Below are positions 57,956 through 64,000 of a DNA stretch of 64,000 nucleotides, piece by piece. The position numbers and the translations under genes were made by a program. The number at the start of each line of letters is the position of its first letter. The first letter of the stretch is position 1. This DNA comes from Dolichospermum sp. DET69 (GTDB lineage: Bacteria > Cyanobacteriota > Cyanobacteriia > Cyanobacteriales > Nostocaceae), in the NCBI GenBank assembly GCA_017355425.1, contig CP070233.1, positions 226,501-290,500 on the forward strand. The letters run 5' to 3'. Under the pieces are notes generated by a model, which was not told the DNA's origin, made no database searches, and was given only the letters and a program-made list of their open reading frames with translations.

Positions 57956-59416
57956 ATGAGTAATTCTATAGATTTTAGTGGTAGACCATTTCATTTCATT
58001 GGGATTGGTGGGATTGGAATGTCTGCTTTGGCTTATGTTTTAACCAAACGCCAGTTGCCAGTATCCGGTTCAGATTTACGTGCTAATCATATTACGCACA
58101 AGTTAGAATCCCTGGGCGCTCACATTTTTAGTAGACAAGAAGCCAATAATTTGGAATTTTTTCTGCCTGAATTAGAGACTGATACCGTACTATTAACTTC
58201 TCCAGAAAAGTTGTCTGTGGCAAAAACAACCTTACCTCAAGTGGTTTGTTCTACAGCTATTAATGCTAATAATTTAGAATATAAAGCTGCACTGGAATTA
58301 GGCTGCCCAATTTGGCATCGTTCCGATGTTCTCGCAGCTTTGATTGCCGACTATTATAGCATTGCTGTGGCAGGAACTCATGGCAAAACTACTACGAGTA
58401 GTATGATTGGTTATATGCTCTTGCAAGCTGGACTTGATCCGACAATTTTAGTCGGTGGTGAAGTTAAGGCTTGGGAAGGTAATGCCAGAATGGGAGCAAG
58501 CCGTTATTTAGTAGCGGAAGCCGATGAGTCTGATGGTTCTTTGGTAAAACACGCTCCAGAGATTGGCATTATTACTAATATTGAATTAGATCATCCTGAC
58601 CACTATGAGACATTAGAACAGGTAATTGATACTTTCCAAATCTTTGCTCAAGGTTGCAAAACTTTGGTAGGTAGCATTGATTGTGAAACTGTGCGTGATT
58701 GCCTCAAACCAACCATTAGCTATAGTCTTTACCCAGATAAAGGTGCTGATTACACCGTTACCAATGTAGATTATCGTGCTGATGGGACAACGGCTTTGGT
58801 ATGGGAAAAAGGTAAAGCCTTGGGGTTATTAAATTTACAGCTATTAAGTCATCATAACCTGAGTAATTCTCTAGCAGCAGTAGCTGTGGGTAGAGTTTTA
58901 GGATTAGAATTTGGGGAAATTGCTAAAGGTATTGCCACCTTTGAAGGGGCAAGACGACGGTTTGAGTTCCGAGGTGAAGCTGCTGGGGTGACTTTTATTG
59001 ATGACTATGCCCATCATCCTAGCGAAATCCGTGCTACTCTAGCCGCAGCCCGTCTTCAAGCTAGACCTGGACAAAGAGTAGTTGCTATCTTCCAACCTCA
59101 TCGGTATACTCGGACATTAACGTTTTTAAAAGAGTTTGCTGAGTCTTTTACTCACGCCGATTTAGTCGTGCTGACTGATATTTACAGTGCGGGTGAACCT
59201 GATTTAGGACAAATCAGTGGAGAAAATTTAGCCACTGCAATTAGTAACCATAACCCTGAAGTAGTTTATCAACAAACTTTACCTTTGGTGAGTGAGTTTT
59301 TACTGCAAAATCTTCGTCCCGGAGATTTGGCGCTGTTTTTAGGTGCAGGTAACTTGAATCAGGCTATTCCTGAACTTATTACCACCATGAGCGAACCAGC
59401 AAAAGCCACATCTTAA
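57956..59416 (+). CDS. murC: UDP-N-acetylmuramate-L-alanine ligase
   Basis: A 486-residue peptidoglycan enzyme adding the first amino acid. Motifs: HFIGIGGIGMSALA, ATP-binding GTHGKTTTSSMIG, NIELDHPDHYE, FEGARRRFEFRGEAAGVTFIDDYAHHPSEI. Same strand as murB, which follows after 258 bp containing MITE copy D; the two are normally adjacent in cyanobacteria. Confidence 0.97.
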   Translation: MSNSIDFSGRPFHFIGIGGIGMSALAYVLTKRQLPVSGSDLRANHITHKLESLGAHIFSRQEANNLEFFLPELETDTVLLTSPEKLSVAKTTLPQVVCSTAINANNLEYKAALELGCPIWHRSDVLAALIADYYSIAVAGTHGKTTTSSMIGYMLLQAGLDPTILVGGEVKAWEGNARMGASRYLVAEADESDGSLVKHAPEIGIITNIELDHPDHYETLEQVIDTFQIFAQGCKTLVGSIDCETVRDCLKPTISYSLYPDKGADYTVTNVDYRADGTTALVWEKGKALGLLNLQLLSHHNLSNSLAAVAVGRVLGLEFGEIAKGIATFEGARRRFEFRGEAAGVTFIDDYAHHPSEIRATLAAARLQARPGQRVVAIFQPHRYTRTLTFLKEFAESFTHADLVVLTDIYSAGEPDLGQISGENLATAISNHNPEVVYQQTLPLVSEFLLQNLRPGDLALFLGAGNLNQAIPELITTMSEPAKATS

Positions 59417-59569
59417 AGGATATTTGAAAAGTCATGATCTATCAAATATCTTTTTACCCCACCCTAACCCTCCCCTTGGAAAGGTGAGGGAACTTGATTT
59501 TCCGGTTTCCCCTATTTATAAAGGGGGATTAAGGGGGGGTAAAAAATCACTTACTTTTCAAACACCCTC
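59416..59569. mobile_element. MITE family 1, copy D
   Basis: Ends AAGGATATTTGAAAAGT and ACTTTTCAAACACCCTC, flanked by the duplication TTA (59413-59415 and 59570-59572). The left flank includes the murC stop codon region, so the insertion is at the very end of murC. The interior has CCCTCCCCTTGGAAAGG and GGGGGATTAAGGGGGGG hairpin-forming tracts, similar to a tract at 15570-15640 that lacks the ends. Confidence 0.75.
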
Positions 59570-59674
59570 TTAGGCTAATAACCGTATTTAGCAGAGTTTG
59601 ATAAGCTCATGGCAATACCGGATTTGTCCGGTAAATAAATCACATAAGTCAAAAATTCACTAATTGAAGTAAAG

Positions 59675-60673
59675 ATGATAACTTCCCAAGGATTTGGCAA
59701 AATATGCGAATTTTCTGATTTGACTCCACAACTGCAAACTCGAAATGATGTGGATTATAGTAAATTAATTTACTTACCAGGAACGAATTGTCCTCTCAAA
59801 ACCCATACCTCTTTGTCAGCGTTTACTTCTTATCGAGTTGGAGGAGAGGCTGAATGCTATGTTTCTCCCCAGGATTTAGGGGCGTTGCAAGCAAGTATTG
59901 AGTACGCAAAAGAAAATGATTTAGCAGTCACAATATTAGGCGCTGGTTCTAATTTGTTGGTGAGCGATCGCGGTATCCCCGGTTTAGTTATCGCTACTCG
60001 TCATCTTCGGTCTAAAAACTTCGACCCAGCCACAGGTCAACTAACTGTATCTGCGGGAGAAGCTATCCCTACTTTAGCATGGGATGCAGCGGGCTTGGGG
60101 TGGGAAGGATTAGAATGGGCTGTGGGCATTCCGGGAACGGTGGGAGGTGCGGTAGTAATGAATGCTGGAGCGCATAGTGCTTGTATTGCAGATATGTTAG
60201 TTAGCGCCCAAGTTCTTTCCCCAGATGGAACTTTATCCACTCTCACCCCAGAGGAGTTAGGCTACACATACAGAAGTTCACAACTCCAAGGTGGCAAACG
60301 GATTGTGACTCAAGCCACCTTCCAACTTCAACCAGGGGCTGATCCTGTGCAAGTGACAGCTAGAACGAAGGAACATAAAAAACACCGACTTAGCACTCAA
60401 CCTTACAGCTATCCTAGTTGTGGCAGTGTATTTAGAAATCCTAAACCTTATACTGCTGGTTGGTTAATTGAACAAACCGGACTCAAAGGTTATCAATTAG
60501 GGGGAGCGCAAGTTGCCCAACTCCATGCTAATTTTATTGTCAATCGGGGTGGAGCTAAAGCCAGTGATATTTTCTACCTCATTCGTCATATTCAACATGA
60601 GGTACAAGCACGCTGGTCAATTTGGTTAGAACCAGAAGTGAAAATGTTGGGTGAGTTTCAAGCAGGTTGCTAA
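59675..60673 (+). CDS. murB: UDP-N-acetylenolpyruvoylglucosamine reductase
   Basis: A 332-residue FAD enzyme forming UDP-MurNAc. FAD motifs [63 protein letters not shown]; catalytic Ser in [12 protein letters not shown]-terminal [17 protein letters not shown]. The N-terminal 40 residues are variable. Downstream of murC. Confidence 0.96.
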   Translation: MITSQGFGKICEFSDLTPQLQTRNDVDYSKLIYLPGTNCPLKTHTSLSAFTSYRVGGEAECYVSPQDLGALQASIEYAKENDLAVTILGAGSNLLVSDRGIPGLVIATRHLRSKNFDPATGQLTVSAGEAIPTLAWDAAGLGWEGLEWAVGIPGTVGGAVVMNAGAHSACIADMLVSAQVLSPDGTLSTLTPEELGYTYRSSQLQGGKRIVTQATFQLQPGADPVQVTARTKEHKKHRLSTQPYSYPSCGSVFRNPKPYTAGWLIEQTGLKGYQLGGAQVAQLHANFIVNRGGAKASDIFYLIRHIQHEVQARWSIWLEPEVKMLGEFQAGC

Positions 60674-60760
60674 AGGTAAAAGGCAATAGTAATTACCAAT
60701 TACCCACGCCATCTATAATTGAATTTGATTTGTTAGTAATCGTACAGCGGATAACCAGTT

Positions 60761-61108
60761 ATGGCAGAAAAAGGACAGGGATTTGGCTTTGGCTTAGGCA
60801 AAATGAAGGAATTAGCCGAAGCTTTTAAAAAAGCCCAGCAGGTTCAAGAAGGTGCAAAGCGTCTTCAAGAAGAACTAGAGCAAATGGAGATTCTCGGAGA
60901 ATCTGGTGGTGGACTTGTTAAAGTTATTGTCAGTGGCAACCAAGAACCCAAACGAGTGGAAATTGCTGCATCTGCTTTAGAAGAAGGTGCAGAAGTGCTT
61001 TCTGATTTAGTCGTTGCGGCTATGAAAGATGCCTATAAAAAGTCTACCGAAACCATGCGGGAACGGATGGAAGAGTTAACCAGTGGACTGGAATTACCAG
61101 GAATGTAG
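60761..61108 (+). CDS. YbaB/EbfC family nucleoid-associated protein
   Basis: A 115-residue protein with the conserved middle [25 protein letters not shown] and a helical C-terminus. Family members bind DNA as dimers. 87 bp after murB on the same strand. Confidence 0.93.
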   Translation: MAEKGQGFGFGLGKMKELAEAFKKAQQVQEGAKRLQEELEQMEILGESGGGLVKVIVSGNQEPKRVEIAASALEEGAEVLSDLVVAAMKDAYKKSTETMRERMEELTSGLELPGM

Positions 61109-61314
61109 TCACTCAATTTTGGATTTATGATTTTGGATTTTGGATTGACTCCAACCTAATGTGTAGAAGCTCAAAAATTTTGGATTTACGATTTTTCTGT
61201 TCTCAAAGATGGGAACTCGTACCAAATTTTTTTATCTAAAATCTAAAATCTAAAATTCCCGGTCAGGGGTCAGTGGTATAAAATAACTGACAACTGACAC
61301 AAAAATCAAAATAC

Positions 61315-61620
61315 ATGACTTATAAGTTACTTTTTGTCTGCCTTGGTAATATTTGCCGATCACCATCGGCAGAAAATATTATGAATCATCTGATTGACCA
61401 AGCAGGTTTAACTAATACAATTCTTTGCGATTCTGCGGGTACTGCTGGTTATCACATCGGTGCTTCCCCAGATAGACGCATGAGCGCCGCAGCAGAGAAT
61501 AAGTTAGGATTTAAACTCCAAGGCCAAGCTCGTCAATTTCAAATCTCGGACTTTCAAGAGTTTGATTTGATTTTAGCGATGGATAGAAATAATTATGATG
61601 ATATCCTGGGATCATTCTAA
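61315..61620 (+). pseudogene. Low-molecular-weight protein tyrosine phosphatase, 5' part, interrupted by IscB insertion
   Basis: It encodes residues 1-97 or so of a LMW-PTP: catalytic loop C9-x5-R15 in VCLGNICRSPSAE, DSAGTAGYHIGASPDRRM and LAMDRNNYDDIL. The family then needs about 60 more residues, including the general acid in DPYYGG. Here the frame runs into inserted sequence and stops after GSF. The missing part is found in the same frame at 63112-63309. The 101-residue product lacks the general acid and is probably inactive. Confidence 0.9.
61606..61612 (+). repeat. CTGGGAT, left flank of IscB insertion
   Basis: Matches 63112-63118 exactly. It could be a target duplication, a shared target motif or chance. 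Confidence 0.55.
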
Positions 61621-61790
61621 AACGTAGTAATACGGATTAGATGTGAACCAGACCACCCTGAGCGTAATCAAAGGGTAACTGTTATTTAAGTCAAGACACC
61701 TTGGGATTCGCTAGTTCCATGCTCTGTCGGTACTGATTAAACATTCCGAAAGGAAAGTGTCTTTACCTTAACAAGCTTAGATAACCAGGT
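61621..61790 (+). ncRNA. Putative omega RNA of IscB
   Basis: A non-coding, structured stretch between the left end and iscB, where IscB omega RNAs are encoded. Visible pairings: ACCCT (61655-61659) with AGGGT (61672-61676); AAGACAC (61693-61699) with GTGTCTT (61757-61763); AGTTCC (61713) with GGTACT (61729), one mismatch; and the GNRA hairpin TTCCGAAAGGAA (61744-61755). The guide would come from sequence just left of the element (about 61590-61608). Boundaries are approximate. Confidence 0.6.
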
Positions 61791-61843
61791 TGAAGCAAAC
61801 TTTACTTAGAAATAAGGATTGGTCAAACAGACCAAATTTAACA

Positions 61844-63091
61844 ATGTCAAATTTCGTTTTTCTAATTGATGCTAACAAAACGCCGATGAATCCTATTCAT
61901 CCAGCACAAGCTAAAAAGCTTTTGAATAGCGGTAAAGCAGCAGTATTTCGCCGCTTCCCGTTTGTCTTAATCATGAATCGTGTAGTCGAAAATATCGTTA
62001 CTTGTCCCATTGATTTAAAGATAGATCCCGGCTCTAAATTTACAGGTATTTCCTTGGTAAATAACCGAGATGAGGTTATTTGGGGAATGGAATTACAGCA
62101 TCGTGGTGATGTAATCAAAGGTGAGTTGGAAACACGCAGAGGAATTAGGCGTAGTAGAAGAAACCGCCATACTCGCTATAGAAAGCCACGGTTTTTGAAT
62201 AGAACCCGCACAAGAAGTTGGTTAGCTCCAAGTTTAAAACATCGGGTATTGACTACTAACACTTGGGTCAAAAGATTAATAAAATATGCCCCAATTGCAG
62301 CTATTACTCAAGAGTTAGTTAGATTTGATTTACAACAATTAGAGAACCCTGAGATATCGGGAATAGAGTATCAGCAAGGGGAGTTACAAGGTTACGAAGT
62401 TAGAGAGTATTTACTAGAGAAATGGGAGAGAAAATGTAGCTACTGTGATGCAAAAGATATCCCGCTTCAAATAGAACATATTCAACCTAAAGCGAAAGAA
62501 GGAAGTAACAGAATAAGTAATTTATGCTTATCCTGTGAAAAATGCAATCAAAAAAAAGGAACACAGGACATTGAAAAGTTTTTGGCTAAAAAACCAGAAC
62601 TCTTAACAAAAATTAAGTTTCAGTCAAAAAGACCTTTAAAGGATGCGGCTGCTGTTAACTCTACAAGATGGGATTTATTCCACACTTTAAAAGAAACTGG
62701 ATTACCAATTACGACAGCTTCTGGTGGAAGGACAAAATTTAATAGGAGAAAATTAAATCTCCCCAAGGAACACTGGATAGATGCGGCTTGTGTTGGAGTA
62801 GTAGAAAACTTAAATATATTAACAACAAATATATTAAAAGTGAAATCTACTGGACAGGGAACAAGAAGATTGTGCCGTATAAACAAGTTCGGTTTCCCTT
62901 GCTCTAACCCCCGACAAAAGTATGAACACAAATGGAACACAGGTGATATCGCCTGTTGTCAAGGTGTCTCAGGTCGAGTTGTAGTGCAATCTGCGACTAG
63001 GCTAGAGATAAGGGTAGACGGGAAAAGAATTGGCGGTAAACTTACTGATTTCAAAAAACTCCACAGCAAAGATGCTTATTCCTACTTTTGA
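61844..63091 (+). CDS. iscB: IscB, RNA-guided RuvC-HNH nuclease (Cas9-ancestor family)
   Basis: About 415 residues from ATG 61844 (MSNFVFLIDANKTPMNP); a TTG frame to 61790 overlaps the ncRNA. Domains in order: N-terminal PLMP-like segment (1-45), RuvC-I with D61 (IDPGSKFTG), an Arg-rich bridge helix (about 98-120, RRGIRRSRRNRHTRYRKPR), RuvC-II with E157, HNH with C198-x2-C201, E211-H212, N226 and C231-x2-C234, and RuvC-III with H310 and D313 (EHWIDAACVG). All expected catalytic residues are present, so it may be active. IscB proteins use an omega RNA to cut matching DNA next to a TAM and are carried by IS200/IS605-like elements. No transposase is present here. Confidence 0.92.
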   Translation: MSNFVFLIDANKTPMNPIHPAQAKKLLNSGKAAVFRRFPFVLIMNRVVENIVTCPIDLKIDPGSKFTGISLVNNRDEVIWGMELQHRGDVIKGELETRRGIRRSRRNRHTRYRKPRFLNRTRTRSWLAPSLKHRVLTTNTWVKRLIKYAPIAAITQELVRFDLQQLENPEISGIEYQQGELQGYEVREYLLEKWERKCSYCDAKDIPLQIEHIQPKAKEGSNRISNLCLSCEKCNQKKGTQDIEKFLAKKPELLTKIKFQSKRPLKDAAAVNSTRWDLFHTLKETGLPITTASGGRTKFNRRKLNLPKEHWIDAACVGVVENLNILTTNILKVKSTGQGTRRLCRINKFGFPCSNPRQKYEHKWNTGDIACCQGVSGRVVVQSATRLEIRVDGKRIGGKLTDFKKLHSKDAYSYF

Positions 63092-63111
63092 CTACGAAAC
63101 ACTACATTATT

Positions 63112-63309
63112 CTGGGATTAGGACGTAAGGCTGTTGACCCTTCTGGGCAATATCATTCTAAAGTTAGGTTAATGTGTGATTTTTGCTCTACACACACCCT
63201 TAAGGAAGTTCCAGACCCCTATTATGGTGGAGTTGAGGGTTTTAATCAAGTAATTTATTTGCTGATGGATGCTTGTGAAGGTTTGCTACAACATATTACC
63301 CAGAAGTAA
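63112..63309 (+). pseudogene. Low-molecular-weight protein tyrosine phosphatase, 3' part
   Basis: It encodes AVDPSGQYHSKVRLMCDFCS...EVPDPYYGGVEGFNQVIYLLMDACEGLLQHITQK, the C-terminal half of a LMW-PTP with the catalytic Asp in DPYYGG. It is in frame with the 5' part at 61315-61612 if the IscB insertion is removed at the CTGGGAT repeats. No start codon or RBS suited to independent translation is seen (an ATG-like start is only a TTG at 63088). Confidence 0.88.
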
Positions 63310-63329
63310 TCAACAATTTCATAATTCTT

Positions 63330-63362
63330 AGATCCTCGATTTCTTAAAGAAGTCGGGGATCT
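63330..63362. terminator. Hairpin GATCCTCGATTTCTT / AAGAAGTCGGGGATC
   Basis: An imperfect 15-bp stem followed by TAATTTTT, just after the phosphatase 3' end. Same repeat family as 24660-24690. Confidence 0.65.
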
Positions 63363-63426
63363 AATTTTTGGATTTATAGTAGTAAAGAAGAGTGAACCTA
63401 AACACCTCAATGTGATTAAAGCCGCT

Positions 63427-63611
63427 ATGCAAAGTACAGAAACAAATCTACAATTGCGCTTGTGGACTGTGGAAGAATATCACCGTATGGCTGAAGCGGG
63501 TATTTTTGCACCAGATGAACGGGTAGAATTGTTAGAAGGAAAGATACTTTGTAAAATTTGGAGTTTCCAGATTTGCAAATTCGTTTATCTGATATGTTAC
63601 CATTGATGTAA
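63427..63611 (+). pseudogene. Uma2 family gene with internal deletion and frameshift
   Basis: The start MQSTETNLQLRLWTVEEYHRMAEAGIFAPDERVELLEGKI is a normal Uma2 N-terminus. The sequence then jumps, in another frame, to LEFPDLQIRLSDMLPLM and a stop at 63611, the normal Uma2 C-terminus. The central catalytic part (about 120 codons) is missing, leaving a non-functional remnant. Confidence 0.82.
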
Positions 63612-64000
63612 TCAGATCCCAAAATATAATTGTAGGGTGGGCAATGCCCACCGTCCGTATATTTTAAAAATGAAGCTTTAAAATTAGAACAGCGACTTTC
63701 AGATTTAGTCAACGAAGCTTATCAACTCACACTAGCAGAAATTGATTTAATGTAGAAAACTGCACCACGAATAATGCTGATTTCTAGAGTTGAATAATTG
63801 TCTGAATCAGGATACCCAGGATTTAAGGATTTTCAGGATTGTAATCTCCGGATGACAAAAATATCCCAATTAGGATGATAATCTTTAATCCTAAAATATT
63901 CTCAGAAAATACCAAATTATGTAAACATAAAAATCATCTCCATCTAAAATCAAACAAAATTCTGTAAATCCTTAAATCCTGTAAATCCTGATTCAGACAA
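63612..64000. other. Degraded gene remnants and repeats at right edge
   Basis: 63663-63770 reads FKNEALKLEQRLSDLVNEAY and continuation LTLAEIDLM-stop-KTAP, resembling the C-terminus of type IIG restriction enzyme-methylases, where Trp is expected at the TAG (TGG to TAG). 63795-64000 repeats the AATCCTG-type units of the 35.3-kb array. No intact gene. Confidence 0.6.

Larger units (their letters stand above)
61609..63111 (+). mobile_element. IscB-omega RNA insertion in the phosphatase gene
   Basis: About 1.5 kb between the two phosphatase halves, flanked by CTGGGAT at 61606-61612 and 63112-63118. It carries a structured non-coding segment followed by iscB, with no TnpA transposase, so it would need a transposase in trans. 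Exact ends are uncertain: excision at the CTGGGAT repeats would give an in-frame phosphatase with the sequence ILGLGRKAVDP. Confidence 0.8.

Noticed and set aside
61621-63091. Group I intron with an HNH homing endonuclease in the phosphatase gene
   Set aside because: The protein has the full RuvC-I, bridge helix, RuvC-II, HNH, RuvC-III order of IscB, and I could not recognise group I core elements in the flanking sequence.

Overview
The window comes from an AT-rich, filamentous, heterocyst-forming cyanobacterium of the Nostocales (Anabaena, Dolichospermum or Nostoc type). The evidence is two cyanobacterial nif clusters, a XisA/XisC-type developmental recombinase, GCGATCGC (HIP1) octamers, short tandem repeats, many Uma2-family genes and a cyanobacterial housekeeping set (gap2, accB-efp, murC-murB, thiL, proS, CYP38-like cyclophilin). 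No rRNA, tRNA or CRISPR array was recognised.

Region 1 (1-11940, minus strand) is the nifB-fdxN-nifS-nifU-nifH-nifD operon, with nifD running off the left edge. nifH is split: codons 1-144 lie at 7079-7511 and the rest at 1333-1777. Between them is a 5309-bp insertion (1770-7086) bounded by the direct repeat CCGTGAAG. Recombination between the repeats restores a 289-residue NifH reading frame. The insert encodes a XisA/XisC-type tyrosine recombinase, a PD-(D/E)XK-like protein, a HigB/HigA-like toxin-antitoxin pair, an orphan ParD-like antitoxin and a restriction-modification pair whose nuclease is fused to an HTH domain. Matching operator-like palindromes lie upstream of both R-M genes.

Region 2 (11940-28845) starts with a long nifB promoter region. 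It is followed by a signalling and secretion locus: CHASE2-Ser/Thr kinase, TpsB transporter, a 1361-residue TpsA exoprotein with ten 57-residue repeats, a TPR-CHAT protease and a DUF928 protein. A DUF2141 protein, a CsgG-like lipoprotein and a Uma2 gene follow.

Region 3 (29140-32863, plus strand) is the second nif cluster: nifP, two small conserved-type ORFs, a 39-codon membrane ORF, nifV, nifZ and nifT. Its promoter has the same three-box GAGTACA architecture as the nifB promoter. This fits joint control by CnfR (PatB).

Region 4 (32864-46000) is a mosaic of accessory genes: a ferredoxin-like protein with a duplicated start, a truncated TPR/STAND-like gene next to a P-loop ATPase, Uma2 genes, an acyltransferase, proS, a UPF0175/DUF3368 toxin-antitoxin pair and a kinase-FGE fusion. 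It is rich in dispersed repeats and MITEs.

Region 5 (46000-61110) is mostly core genes, interleaved with an aspartoacylase/LysR divergent pair and restriction-like ORFs.

Region 6 (61315-64000) holds a low-molecular-weight tyrosine phosphatase gene broken by an IscB (RuvC-HNH, Cas9-ancestor type) nuclease gene with a putative omega RNA upstream, then a decaying Uma2 gene and a remnant of a restriction or methylase C-terminus.

Themes: programmed DNA excision and RNA-guided mobile nucleases, addiction-type modules inside the nifH element, and a family of four MITEs sharing terminal inverted repeats and 3-bp TNA target duplications.
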